A stretch of DNA of 64,000 nt from Meconema thalassinum (taxonomy: Eukaryota > Arthropoda > Insecta > Orthoptera > Tettigoniidae). The stretch is taken from positions 227,934,467-227,998,466 of the forward strand of contig OX336388.2 of the NCBI GenBank assembly GCA_946902985.2, in the 5' to 3' direction. Positions 49,173-61,464 of the stretch are shown here, piece after piece; within the stretch, counting starts at the first letter, position 1; the number at the start of each line of letters is the position of its first letter. The position numbers and the translations under genes were made by a program. The notes beneath the pieces were generated by a model. The model was not told the DNA's origin. It made no database searches and saw nothing but the letters and a program-made list of their open reading frames with translations.

Positions 49173-50590
49173 AGCCTACTTTTCACATTTTGCAAAAATG
49201 AGGAAAAAGTAGACTTATGAGATCGGGCAAATGTGTGTCCGTCTGTCTGTCTGTCTGTCTGTCCTTCTGTCTGTCTGTCTGTCTGGCTGTGTGTGTGTCC
49301 CCCCTATCAACTCCTAAACGGCTGCAGCAATCGAAACAAAATTTGGTAGGAGTAAAGATCTACACCTGAATATCTCACGGCCATATTTGAAAATGATGTC
49401 AGTGCTACCAACTGCTAAAAAATCGCAATTGAAATTTGAGCTCCATGTTGGATATATTGGAAAGTATGAATGGGAGCTATTTCAAAATTGGCACACGTAC
49501 AGATCATAATATTTCAGTTTAATTTCCAGGAGGCCAAACATGGCAGTGTTGCCAAAATGATTATAAGCCTCCTGATAGGGCCAATTTTTAAATGCATATA
49601 ACTTCTACACTATCAATTGGAATTCAACCAAATTTCGTATGTTGTATGTGTACATAACCAGATATGAGTGAGCGTATTCTTAAGACCTACCAGGGCTGCC
49701 AACTGTTAATAAATGCTCCTAATTTATTTTATCCAAATACCAATATATCAGAAAGTATGCAAGCCGACAGCTTTAAACTATGCACACGTATAGTACCTGA
49801 CATTCTATTTTAATTTGGAGTAACTTATATACGTCAGTGCTACCAACATGATTCTAAGCCTGCTGACAGGTCCAACTTTAAATACATGCAACTTCCATAC
49901 TATCATTTGGATTTCAACCAAATTTCGTATGTGTGATGTGTACCATAACAGATATGACTATGCGTATTCTAAGGAGCAACCAGGGCTGCCAACTGTTAAT
50001 ATGTGCTGTCCCTATTTTTGTTACCCTAATATCAATATATCAGAAAGTATGCACGCCAATAGCTCTAAAATTTGCACACGTATAGTACCTGGCATTCTAG
50101 ACGAGTTTGGAGTAACTAATATACGTCAGTGCTGCCAACATGATTCTAAGACAGCTGATAGGTCCAATTTTAAAATGCATGTAACTTCTATTCTAACTAA
50201 TGGATTTCATTCAAAATTGGCACAACAATAGATCATATTATTTCAGATTATTTCTGACCAATACATGCATGACATTGTTGCCAACATGATTTTACGCGCG
50301 CTGTTAGATCCAATGTTTAACTGCATGTAACGTCCATGCGATTCATTGGACTTCAACCAAATTTTGTATTTTGTACCTTAGGAGATGGAACTAAGAATAT
50401 ATTCAGTCATCAGGGCTGCCAACTGTAGTGCTCTATTAGGATACATTACGCCAGGTATACAGTATTTCGAACGAATTGGAAATTTCGATATTAGCAACTT
50501 AATTTCGTCATTATTCTAGATAGGTTCATATTCTGTAGAATAATCATTGGCATGAAAAGTAGGCTGTATAGTTCTTAACGGAACTTCTTG
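49173..50590 (+). mobile_element. Helentron-like 1.4-kb element, copy 4
   Basis: Starts AGCCTACTTTTCACATTTTG after five T and ends AACGGAACTTCTTG before TTT. It sits in the T-run of the 5' terminal hairpin of the outer inverted element R1: on the minus strand the R1 end reads AGCCTATTTACATTTTATG, is interrupted, then resumes AAAAATAGGCTTATGAGATC. It is very similar to copy 2 along its length. No coding region. Confidence 0.7.
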
Positions 50591-50612
50591 TTTCATAAAA
50601 TGTAAATAGGCT

Positions 50613-51250
50613 AAAAATCGAGTGTAAAACAATTTGAGTCATCCAGTCGCAAAACTCGTTTAATCCACTTGTGAATAAGAATCATTTTCATGAGAAACGT
50701 TTCTCTGGACTTTGCCTCACCTATCTTTTGTGTTTGTTGTTTTCTACTTTTTTCTTTTTGCTTTGTGTCTTTGTTTTTTGTTTTTGTGTTTTTTCTGCTT
50801 TTGCTTTTTTGTTTGCCATTTTATTTGTGTTTCTTGTTTATTTATTTTTTATTTTCTGCCTTTACTTTTATTTTTATTTTTTATTTTTGCTTCGTTTTTT
50901 TTGTTTGTTATATGTTTGTTTTCTGGAAAATCAAAATAAAACAAAATAAAATAACACAAAATAAACAAAACAAAATCAATGTAAAACAAAACAAATTAAC
51001 AAAACTAAATAATATAAAACAAAAGATTAATTAAATAAAACAATTTAAAACAAAATAAAACGAAATAAAATAAAACAAAACAAAATCAAAATACTGTAAA
51101 ACAAAATTAAATAAAATTAAACAAAACTAAATAAAACAATATAATTAAATAAATAATTTTACGACATTTTCCTTATTCACAATCAGAGCCGGTGCCCCCC
51201 TCCCCCTTCTAGCGGGCACCCCCCCCCTCCCCCCCCCCCCAGTTTAAAGA
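50613..51250. repeat. Mirror T-rich/A-rich low-complexity tract and C-runs
   Basis: 50735-50925 is T-rich with scattered G (TTTTTG/TTTTTC); 50930-51150 is A-rich (AAAATAAAAC units), so the two halves can pair as a long imperfect hairpin. C-rich runs follow at 51190-51241, including a run of twelve or more C. Open frames translating as F/L/C-rich or K/N/Q-rich chains (50671-51034) are composition artefacts. Confidence 0.7.
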
Positions 51251-51955
51251 CCTCTGCTCTAACCCACCAGCAAGACATGTTGTATGTACCTCATTTTATT
51301 ATGTCACCCTTGATGTGTGCAGAGTGAGTTTGAGTGACGTATGTTAGACCCCGAAGGTACGTGACCGTGTAAAAGTAGGCGGAATATCAAGAAACAAACC
51401 CCCACGTGCTCACGTGTTTTAAATACGTAAGGATGACAGCTCTGCGCCAGAGAATACATATTTGTTATTAACACAGAATGGAAGTGTACCGGATTTAAAA
51501 TATTCACACACTCGCCCTTGCAGTGTGGTTCTGCTTGATCAGTGACGATCTATTGGCAACAACCCATCAGCCTGTTCGGACATTTCATCACACATGTGAG
51601 GGATGAAACCCCTCTTGGCATAGTGACTAGCATACGTGGCTGTCACCGGAGAAGTCTAATAAATGCGTTTCACAACTGACAAAAGGGTTGATTCTGGTGT
51701 GAAGGTTCGAACTGGGAACTCTCAGCCTACAGGCAAAACTGAGAAGAGGTTGGTTTGATGTCCACCTCAGCCATTCTCCTCTTTCATGGCTCCACATCCT
51801 TCCAAGTCCAAAATTACTTATTCTTCAAGGTTTGAGAGCATGTTTTTTCTCAATTCCTTTGTCTCATGTGCACGATAAGTTGGATAAAAGTCTTAACTTC
51901 GATACGTTTCGGGGCTGAGGGTCTGTCTGGTATTAGTGTCATCAATTTCCCTACT
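51251..51955. other. No recognised gene; retroposon body fragment
   Basis: Mostly unassigned sequence. The part 51765-51880 (CAGCCATTCTCCTCTTTCAT, CTTCCAAGTCC) matches the body of the (ATC)n-tailed element near 5035-5120, so it is a fragment of that family. Confidence 0.45.
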
Positions 51956-53747
51956 GTATGGTAACGATTTTCGTCATCTCTGTTTACTAGGTCAGTAGCG
52001 TTATCATTACGTTGCAAAAAGAACGCAAGCCATTAGTTACATGTTAATAATTCATCCATGTGTACTAGGTCAGTAGCGTCATCTAACCTTTGCTACAAGA
52101 ACACAAGCTCTTAGTTACGTGTTGTTTGTTCATCTATGTATACTAGGTCAGTAGCGTCATCTAACCTTTGCTACACGAACACAAGCTCTTAGTTACGTGT
52201 TGTTTGTTCATCTATGTATATTAGGTCAGTAGCGTCATCTATACGTTGCTATAAGAACACAAGCTCTTAGTTACGTTTTGATTATTCATCTGTGTTTACT
52301 ACGTCAGTAGCGTGTTCTATACGTTGCTATAAGAACACAAGCTCTTAGTTACGAGTTGTTTGTTCATCTATGTATACTAGGTCAGTAGCGTCATCTATAC
52401 GTTGCTATATGAACACAAGCTCTTAGTTACGTGTTGTTTGTTCATCTATGTATACTAGGTCAGTAGCGTCATCTATTCCTTGGTATAGGAACACAAGCTC
52501 TTAGTTACGTGTTGTTTGTTCATCTATGTATACTAGGTCAGTAGCGTCATCTAACCTTTGCTACACGAACACAAGCTCTTAGTTACGTGTTGTTTGTTCA
52601 TCTATGTATATTAGGTCAGTAGCGTCATCTATACGTTGCTATAAGAACACAAGCTCTTAGTTACGTTTTGATTATTCATCTGTGTTTACTACGTCAGTAG
52701 CGTGTTCTATACGTTGCTATAAGAACACAAGCTCTTAGTTACGAGTTGTTTGTTCATCTATGTATACTAGGTCAGTAGCGTCATCTATACGTTGCTATAG
52801 GAACACAAGCTCTTAGTTACGAGTTGTTTGTTCATCTATCTATACTAGGTCAGTAGCGTCATCTATACGTTGCTATAAGAACACAAGCTCTTAGTTACGT
52901 GTTGTTTGTTCATCTATACATAAGTTTCTAGGACAGTAGTGTCATCTATTCCTTGCTATATGAACACAAGCTCTTAGTTACGTGTTGTTTGTTCATCTAT
53001 GTATACTAGGTCAGTAGCGTCATCTATACGTTGCTATAAGAACACAAGCTCTTAGTTACGAGTTGTTTGTTCATCTATGTATACTAGGTCAGTAGCGTCA
53101 TCTATACGTTGCTATAAGAACACAAGCTCTTAGTTACGTGTCGTTTGTTCATCTATGTACTCTAGGTCAGTAGCGTCATCTATACGTTGCTATAAGAACA
53201 CAAGCTCTTAGTTACGTGTTGTTTGTTCATCTATGTATACTAGGTCAGTAGCGTCATCTATACGTTGCTATAAGAACACAAGCTCTTAGTTACGTGTTGT
53301 TTGTTCATCTATGTATACTAGGTCAGTAGCGTCATCTATACGTTGCTATATGAACACAAGCTCATAGTTACGTGTTGTTTGTTCATCTATGTATACTAGG
53401 ACAGTAGCGTCATCTATACGTTGATATACGAACACAAGCTCTTAGTTACGTGTTGTTTGTTCATCTATGTATACTAGGTCAGTAGCGTCATCTATACGTT
53501 GCTATAAGAACACAAGCTCTTAGTTACGTGTTGTTTGTTCATCTATGTATACTAGGACAGTAGCGTCATCTATTCCTTGCTATATGAACACAAGCTCTTA
53601 GTTACGTGTTGTTTGTTCATCTATGTATACTAGGACAGTAGCGACATCTATACGTTGATATAAGAACACAAGCACTTAGTTACGTGTTGTTTGTTCATCT
53701 GTGTATACTAGGTCAGTAGCGTCATCTATACGTTGATATAAGAACGC
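51956..53747. repeat. 78-bp satellite array
   Basis: About 22 tandem copies of a 78-bp unit (GAACACAAGCTCTTAGTTACG, TGTTGTTTGTTCATCTATG, CTAGGTCAGTAGCGTCATCT). The spacing of CTCTTAGTTACG at 52108, 52186 and 52264 gives the period. A five-unit block is repeated at a distance of 390 bp (unusual variant TTTTGATTATTCATCTGTG near 52275 and 52665). The array continues after two insertions: 54112-54187 and 57181-57232. Confidence 0.85.
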
Positions 53748-54042
53748 CGGCCCCGTGGTGTTGTGCTAGTGTGCCACCTCTCACCCTGAGGCCCCGGGTT
53801 CGATTCCCGGCTCCAGCAGGGATTTTAGAAACTGACGTGAGGGCTGGAACGGGGTGACTCAGCCTCGTGAGGACAATTTGGTATCTGTCTGACAGTGAGG
53901 CAGCGCCCCAGTCACGAAAACCAAGATTAACGGCTGAGGTGACCTGACGCGCTGACCACGCACCTCCCCAATATCTCCAGGCCAAATGGCTGGGCAGCGG
54001 TCGCTTGGTAGGCCTAGGCCCTCATGGGCTGCTGTGCCAGGG

Positions 54043-54111
<69 letters not shown>
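53748..54111 (+). mobile_element. tRNA-derived SINE with (ATT)n tail, 10-bp TSD
   Basis: The head resembles a tRNA (GTGGTGTTGTGCTAGTGTGC as A-box region; CGGGTTCGATTCCCGGCTCC as B-box), followed by a body (GAGGGCTGGAACGGGGTGAC, CTGACAGTGAGGCAGCG, GGTCGCTTGGTAGGCC) and about 26 ATT repeats. It is flanked by ATAAGAACGC (53738-53747 and 54112-54121), and the 78-bp satellite continues on the right. The body is a type I associate with orthopteran genomes. Confidence 0.8.
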
Positions 54112-54114
<3 letters not shown>

Positions 54115-54187
54115 AGAACGCAACCTCTTAGCTACGTGTTGTTTGTTTATCTAAGCCCAGCCTACTTGTTCAGTACCGTTATTTATT
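54112..54187. repeat. 78-bp satellite, middle remnant
   Basis: One diverged unit (GCAACCTCTTAGCTACGTG, TTCAGTACCGTTATTTATT) between the SINE and the following insertion. Confidence 0.7.
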
Positions 54188-57180
54188 AGCCTACTTTTGA
54201 TTTTTGCAAAAAATGAAAGTAGACTTATGAGATCACTACAGGGCCAAAAATAGTGTGTCTGTCTGTCTGTGTGTTTGTGTGTGTGTGTGAGTGTGTGAGT
54301 GTGTGTACTCTGAATGTCTTTTCCTCCCTATCAATTCGAACACGGTGAATCCGAATTGAACGACATTTGGTACAGAGGTAGCACTGGCAAAGGGCACCCC
54401 AGTGTCATGTTTTATATCGCCGCCATCTTGACGTAAACGTAATGGCGGCCACCCAAATGTTCAAAGCTTAAGTCAAATTACGACCAACCAATTCATCTGA
54501 TCTCCACCAAATTTTGTAACATTATACCTTTAAGTATGAAGAATCCTTTGACGAAACTACGAGGTCATCTTCCCAATAATTTGCGGATGGTGGCCGTATT
54601 TGTGTTCAAATCGATTCCCCCTATCTTTTCAAACACGGTGAAACCAAATTGGACGAAATTTGGTACAGAGATAGCACTAGCAAAGGGAACCTCAGTGTCA
54701 TGTTTTATATCGCTGCCATCTTGACGGAAATGTAATGGCGGCCACCCAAATATTCAAAGCTTAAATCAAATTACGACCAACCTATTTATCTGATCTCTAC
54801 CAAATTTTGTAACATTATACCTTTATGTATGAGGAATCTTTTGACCAAACTACGAGGTCATCTGCCCAATAATTTCCGGATGGCGGCCATGTTTGTGTGC
54901 AAATTGATTCCCCCTATCTTTTCTAACACGGTGAATCCGAATTGAACGAAATATGGTACAGAGGTAACACTAGCAAAGGGCATCACAGTGTCATGTTTTA
55001 TATCGCCGCCATCTTGACGAAAACGTAATGGTGGTCACCAAAATGTTAGAAGCTTAATTAATATTACGACCAACCTAATCATCTGATCTCTACCAAATTT
55101 TGCAACGTTATACCTTTATGTATGAAGAATCTTTTGACCAAACCAGGAGGGCATCTGCCCAATAATTTGCGTATGGCGGCCATGTATGTGTGCAATTGAT
55201 TCCCCCTATCTATTCAAACACGGTGAAACCAAATTGAACGAAATTTGGTACTGAGGTAGCACTAGCAAAGGGAACCTCAGTGTCATGTTTTAGTTCGCTG
55301 CCATTTTGATGGAAACGTAATGGTGGCCACCCAAATATTCAAAGCTTAAATCAAATTACGACCAACCAATTTATCCGATCTCTACCAAATTTTGTAACGT
55401 TATACCCTTATTTATGAAGAATCTTTTGACCAAACTACGAGGTCATCTGCCCAATAATTTGCGGATGGCGGCCATGTTTGTGTTCAAATTGATTCCCCCC
55501 TATCTTTTCAAACACGGTGAGTCCGAATTGAACGAAATATGGTACAGAGGTAACACTAGCAAAGGGCATCTCAGTGTCATGTTTTATATCGCCGCCATCT
55601 TGACGAAAACGTAATGGTGGTCACCAAAATGTTAGAAGCTTAAATAATATTACGACCAACCTAATCATCTGATCACTATCAAATTTTGCAACGTTATACC
55701 TTTATGTATGAAGAATCTTTTGACCAAACCACGAGGGCATCTGCCCAATAATTTGCGTATGGCGGCCATGTATGTGTGCAATTGATTCCCCCTATCTATT
55801 CAAACACGGTGAAACCAAATTGAACGAAATTTGGTACTGAGGTAGCACTAGCAAAGGGAACCTCAGTGTCATGTTTTAGTTCGCTGCCATTTTGACGGAA
55901 ACGTAATGGTGGCCACCCAAATATTCAAAGCTTAAATCAAATTACGACCAACCAATTTATCCGATCTCTACCAAATTTTGTAACGTTATACCCTTATTTA
56001 TGAAGAATCTTTTGACCAAACTACGAGGTCATCTGCCCAATAATTTGCGGATGGCGGCCATGTTTGTGTTCAAATTGATTCCCCCCTATCTTTTCAAACA
56101 CGGTGAATCCGAATTGAACGAAATATGGTACAGAGGTAACACTAGCAAAGGGCATCTCAGTGTCATGTTTTATATCGCCGCCATCTTGACGAAAACGTAA
56201 TGGTGGTCACCAAAATGTTTGAAGCTTAAATAATATTACGACCAACCTAATCATCTGATCTCTACCAAATTTTGCAACGTTATACCTTTATGTATGAAGA
56301 ATCCTTTGACCAAACCACGAGGGCATCTGCCCAATAATTTGCGTATGGCGGCCATGTATGTGTGCAATTGATTCCCCCTATCTATTCAAACACGGTGAAA
56401 CCAAATTGAACGAAATTTGGTACAGAGGTAGCACTAGCAAAGTGAACCTCAGTGTCATGTTTTAGTTCGCTGCCATTTTGACGGAAACGTAATGGTGGCC
56501 ACCCAAATATTCAAAGCTTAAATCAAATTACGACCAACCAATTTATCCGATCTCTACCAAATTTTGTAACGTTATACCCTTCTTTATGAAGAATCTTTTG
56601 ACCAAACTACGAGGTCATCTGCCCAATAATTTGCAGATGGCGGCCATGTTTGTGTTCAAATTGATTCCCCCCTATCTTTTCAAACACGGTGAATCCGAAT
56701 TGAACGAAATATGGTACAGAGGTAACACTAGCAAAGGGCATCTCAGTGTCATGTTTTATATCGCCGCCATCTTGACGAAAACGTAATGGCGGTCACCAAA
56801 ATGTTAGAAGCTTAAATAATATTACGACCAACCTAATCATCTGATCACTATCAAATTTTGCAACGTTATACCTTTTTGTATGAAGAATCTTTTGACCAAA
56901 CCACGAGGTCATCTGCCCAATAATTTGCGGATGGCGGTCATGTATGTGTGCCAATCGATTCCCCTATCTATTCAAATACAGTGAAACCGAATTGAACGAA
57001 ATTTGGTACAGAGGTAGCACTAGCAAAGGGCACCTCATATTCATATTTAATATCCAATACTTATTTCATCAAGCTACTACAACCAACATTCAATTATACT
57101 CCTTGGAAAGGACAAAGAGTTATAACAATACCCATGCATTTAGGAGAAAGTAGGCTATATGCTCTTTACAAAACATCTTG
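54188..57180 (+). mobile_element. Helentron-like element with 293-bp monomers
   Basis: Starts AGCCTACTTTTGATTTTTGC after TT and ends AAACATCTTG before TTT; AAAGTAGGCT (57147-57156) is the inverted match of its first ten bases. After a TGTC/GTGT tract it consists of about ten monomers of about 293 bp (CACGGTGAATCCGAATTGAA, CGCCATCTTGACG, ACGACCAACCAA), arranged as 586-bp dimers in the middle. It interrupts the 78-bp satellite, which resumes at 57183 in register. The conserved 66-codon frame at 55414, 56000 and 56586 reflects array copying. Confidence 0.7.
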
Positions 57181-57232
57181 TTTGTTGCTATAAGAACGCA
57201 AGCTCCTAGTTATGTATTATTTGTTTCGGTAC
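57181..57232. repeat. 78-bp satellite, right remnant
   Basis: GTTGCTATAAGAACGCAAGC and CTCCTAGTTATG continue the satellite unit exactly where the left part stops (CAGTACCGTTATTTATT), marking the insertion edges. Confidence 0.75.
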
Positions 57233-57430
57233 GGATTTAATTGTTTCATATACATTTGAGCGCATTAAATTGTAAAAATTATCGTGAACGGAAACGTGCA
57301 CAAAGGGGAGAGAATGATTTTCAAATATTTACCCTTGATACGCTATTCACCTATGCAGAAGAGTACAAAGCGTTCCAAGATTTTCCGTTGTAGCAGAAAA
57401 GATATGCCTGTGTTTCTACTTGTAATTCGT

Positions 57431-58519
57431 AGCCTACTTTTCACATTTTGCAAAAATGAGGAAAAAGTAGACTTATGAGATCGATCCGGGAAAATGAGTG
57501 TCTGTCTGTCTGTCTGGCTGTGTGTGTGTCTCCCCTTATAAACTCCTAAACGGCTGCAGCAATCGGAACCAAATTTAGTATGAGTAAAGATATATACCGG
57601 AATATTTCTGGCCATAATTTAATAATGATGTCAGTGCTACCAACTGCAGAAAAAAGCACTAGAAATTTGAGCTCCATGTTGGATAACTTAGAAGATATGC
57701 ATGGGAGCTATTCCAAAATTGGCACACATGTAGATAGTACTATTTCAGTTTAATTTCCAGGATGCCATACATGACAGTGTTGCCAAAATAATGTTAAGCC
57801 TTCTGATATGTCCAATGTTTAAATGTATATAACTTCTACACTATCAATTGGATTGCAACCAAATTTTGTATGAAATATTTGTACATAAACACATATGACT
57901 GAGCGTATTCTTAAGAGCCACCAGGACTGCCAAATGTTAATAATTGCTATCTCTATTATTTGTCTAAATACCGATATATCAGAAAGTATGCACCCGACAG
58001 CTTTAAACTATGCACACTTATAGTACCTGACATTTTAGATTAATTTGGAGTAATTCATATAAGTCAGTGCTGCCAACATAATTCTATGCCTGCTGATATG
58101 TCCAATTTTAAAATACATGTAACTTCTATACTAACAAATAGATTTCATCCAAAATTGGCACAACAAAATACCATAATATTTCAGATTATTTCTGACCAGC
58201 ACACGCATGGCATTGTTGCCAACATGCTTTTACGCGTGCTGATAGATCCAATGTCTAACTGCATGTAACGTCCATTGGACTTCAACCTAATTCTGTTTTC
58301 TGTACCTTAAGAGATGGAACTAAGAATATATTCAGTCACCAGTGCTGCCAACTATAGTGCTCTATTAGGCTACATTATACCAGGTATATTTCTAACTAAT
58401 TATACATTTCGATATTACCAACTTAATTTCTAGCTAGTTTCATATACTGTAGATTAATCATTGGCATGAATCTTAATTTTAAGAAAAGTAGGTTCTTTAG
58501 TTCGTTACGGAACTTCTTG
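57431..58519 (+). mobile_element. Helentron-like element, copy 5 (shortened)
   Basis: Starts AGCCTACTTTTCACATTTTG and ends TACGGAACTTCTTG. At 1.09 kb it lacks about one internal unit compared with the 1.4-kb copies. The 3' inverted motif is altered to AAAAGTAGGTT. It ends in the CTTTAGTTCGT form also seen in copies 1 and 6. No coding region. Confidence 0.65.
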
Positions 58520-59524
58520 ATATTTCATGAACATTTTCAGTATCACCCAGATCATTAGAGGTAATTGACCTAGAAGTTCTCCCTCCTTGAAACAACGATC
58601 ACCGCCATCATAAATATACACCCTGTCACAAACATCGTGTGTGTGTGTAAACAGGTCTCGTAGATTTGTCCTTCTTGAGACAAGGTAATCAGTTTACAAG
58701 AACGTAGTGTTGCATTTCTACAGGTCATTGATACATTTCCTCCGCATCGCACACATTTTTTATGTTACTCTCTCTGTATCTCTCCTTGCCAGGCTGGGAA
58801 TGAAGAGAAAGGGAATGATGAAAGTACATAGCAGAAGGAGCGAGTGAGTGAGTGAGTGAGGTGGGCAAAGAGAAGGAAAAGGAAAAGAAAGAAGCAAGCA
58901 ATTTATGAGTTTCATTTGCGTAGTCCCCTATACAAGCAACTCTTTGGAGCCAGTCATTTTTCTATCCCTTTTCGTTGTAATTTTCACAATATTTCAGTTT
59001 TTATGTTCGTGTCTTTGTCACTCGTGAAATGCGACCGTCCTGCTAGTGATACAATATTTTCCATAGCTCAGAGAGACTTGAGTGGAAGAATTCTTTCTTG
59101 TTTTCTTGATAGAAGTAGTGGGATGTGAGTAGTTCAACACCTAACTCTTCATGTTCTGAAACACATCAGCTGTGGCACCCGAGGAGATTAAATATTGCCT
59201 TGTATACCTCCCCCTGGTGTTCTTCATACCTTTATCCCTAGAATACTAACATTACACAATTGTTGCTTAATTCTCACAATACGTTAAATTTACATTACGA
59301 ACTTTGTGCTAAGGCACCAATTAGTTAAATGGTTGAAATTAATATATATTTTGTATGTAACACTATTTATATACACTGAATCCTCTGTGGTCTTTGAAGT
59401 TCAATATTAAATACAACAAATACAGAAGTTTTTACTATATGAAATAGGTGAAATTGTGCCTTCTGACGAGAAGCCTCTTATATCGGACTACCAACTTGCT
59501 ACGATTCGTCATTGTAATTGTAAA
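58520..59524. other. No recognised gene; degraded retroposon tail
   Basis: A decayed version of the (ATC)n retroposon tail is at about 58548-58612 (GGTAATTGACCTAGAAGTTC, TTGAAACAACGATCACC). A GAGT microsatellite is at 58838-58860. The rest is AT-rich with no supported coding region. Confidence 0.5.
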
Positions 59525-60738
59525 CAAGAAGTTCCGTGACGAACTAAAGAGCCTACTTTTCTTAAAATTTAATATTCATGCCAATGATTAATCTATATGG
59601 ATCTATCTACAATAATGATGATGATGATGATGATAATTGTTTTTTTAAGGGGCCTAACATTTAGGCTATCGGCCCGCCAGCCTACAATAATGACGTAATT
59701 AAGATGGTAATATCGAAATTTCTAATTAGTTCAAAATACTGTATACCTGGCATAATGTAGCCTAATAGAGAACTACAGTTGGCAGCCCTGGTGACTGAAT
59801 ATATTCTTAGTTCCATCTCTTAAGGTACAGAATACAAAAGTTGGTTGAAGTCCAATGTATAGCATGGCCGTTACATGCAGTTAAACATTGGATCTAACAG
59901 AACGCGTAAAATCACGTTGGCAACAATGACATACATGTATTGGTCAGAAATAATCTGACATAATATCATCTATTGTTGTGTCAATTTTGAATGAAATCCA
60001 TTAGTTAGTATAGAAGATACATACATTTTATAATTGGACCTATCAGCAGGCTTAGAATCATGTTGGCAGCACTGGCATAGGCCTATATTAGTTACTCCAA
60101 ATTAATCTAGAATGCCAGGTACTATACGTGTGCAAAGTTTAGAGCTATTGGCTTGCATACTTTCTGATATATTGATATTAGGGTAACAAAAATAGAGACA
60201 GCATTTATTAACAGTTAGCAGCCCTGGTTACTCTTAAGAATCGGCATAGTCATATCTGTTATGGTACACATAGCACACACGAAATTGGGTTGAAAACCAA
60301 ATTGTAGTATAGAAGTTACATGTATTTAAAGTTGGAACTATCAGCAGGCTTATAATAATTTTGGCAACACTGCCATGTATGGCCTCTTGGAAATTAAACT
60401 GCAATATTATTATCTATACGTGTGCCAATTTTGAAATATCTCCCATTCATACCATCCAAGATATCCAATGTGGAGCTCAAATTTCAATTGCGATTTTTCA
60501 GCAGATGGTAGCACTGACATTATTTTCAAATATGGCCGTGAGATATACAGGTATAGATCTTTACTCCTACCAAATTTTGTTTCGATTGCTCCAGCCGTTT
60601 AGGAGTTGATAGGAGGGGTGTCACACACACAGCCAGACAGACAGACAGACAGAAGGACAGACGGACAGACAGACAGACATTTGCCCGATCTCATAAATCT
60701 ACTTTTTCCTCATTTTTGAAAAATGTGAAAAGTAGGCT
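59525..60738 (-). mobile_element. Helentron-like element, copy 6, inverted
   Basis: On the minus strand it begins AGCCTACTTTTCACATTTTT at 60738, with TGTC repeats near 60640-60680, and ends ACGGAACTTCTTG at 59525. The 3' inverted motif and hairpin are intact. It contains a 63-bp retrocopy (59619-59681). The open frame 60361-60609 on the other strand covers repeat sequence and is not a gene. Confidence 0.7.
59619..59681 (-). mobile_element. 63-bp micro-retrocopy with 12-bp TSD
   Basis: The inverted copy has only the retroposon terminus (minus strand: GGCGGGCCGATAGCC, AATGTTAGGCCCC, AACAATTATC then ATC repeats). It is flanked by CTACAATAATGA (59607-59618 and 59682-59693). Other family members lack it at this site. 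This is the second extreme 5' truncation of the same tail in the window. Confidence 0.75.
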
Positions 60739-60954
60739 AAAATTAGTGGATCATCCCTCCCTATATTATTCTGCTAGGGTCCCATTCCAGTTTTGTACCG
60801 AAAATAAGGTCCCATTAACACCAACCTATACATATGGGGTACCTACAGGTTCAGCTTAACCCAATGCGTAAGCGAAACCCACTCACTTACTTTTTAAATG
60901 GCTCACAATTAAATAAATACCTTAAAACATGAATATTTACAATTAAATAATGAA

Positions 60955-61464
60955 GGAATGCAACACGGTAACCATGGTAACAGAATCTCACAGGTCCATC
61001 TATTCCCGTAAGACGCAATGCAATTCCAATTATTACATTATTGTGAAAGTTTCCAGACGGTTATAAGGTTATCACTGAACCAAATTAAGCTGTAAAATTC
61101 ATCAATACATACAGTATAATGCGCTTGAGGGGGTCAAGGGGCACTCTAGAAAGTTTTCTCGCTATTTTCACATGTGAGTGTGGTACGAAAGGTCTTTTTC
61201 ACCCGACTATAAAGCGTCTCCGAAAACCACATATAAAGGCCCTTAAATTAACAGTGTCTGTGATATTCCCAGAAACTTAACTCCACTCTGATATACCTAT
61301 GAAGGAATGACAAACCCCTAACCACTGCACGAGAAGCTGAATTGATAAAGTCTGATTATTCATACCAAGGATAAATCAGTCATAGCATTCATGATTGAGA
61401 TTTTGATAAGTGTACTCTTTACACCTAGAATATTCGCGGGATAAGCCGCGACGGGTAATGCTAG
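60955..61464 (+). mobile_element. Helitron 3' portion with terminal hairpin
   Basis: Resembles the interior of 9950-12914 (AAGCTGTAAAATTCATCAA, GGGGGTCAAGGGG.ACTCTAG). It ends with a hairpin CGCGG/CCGCG (61435-61450), then ACGGGTAATGCTAG before a T, a canonical Helitron 3' terminus. The 5' end was not found; 60739-60954 is unassigned. Confidence 0.6.

Larger units (their letters stand above)
26299..50612 (-). mobile_element. Outermost inverted Helentron-like element (R1), split three ways
   Basis: Its 3' end is at 26299 (minus strand: GTATAGTTCTTCACGGAACT then ACTTG) and its 5' end at 50612 (minus strand: TTTTT then AGCCTATTTACATTTT). Own sequence survives as 26299-26468, 47877-49172 and 50591-50612. 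The pieces join: the unit reading GATTCGTAGA...GAACC at about 26399 also occurs at about 48225, and its continuation after 48290 (TTCAAACTTTCAGTTCGATC, ACACAAGAAATAAAAAC) matches the start of the right piece at about 47910. Internal units of about 287 bp contain CCGCCAT.TTGAGGTT. It encodes nothing. Confidence 0.65.
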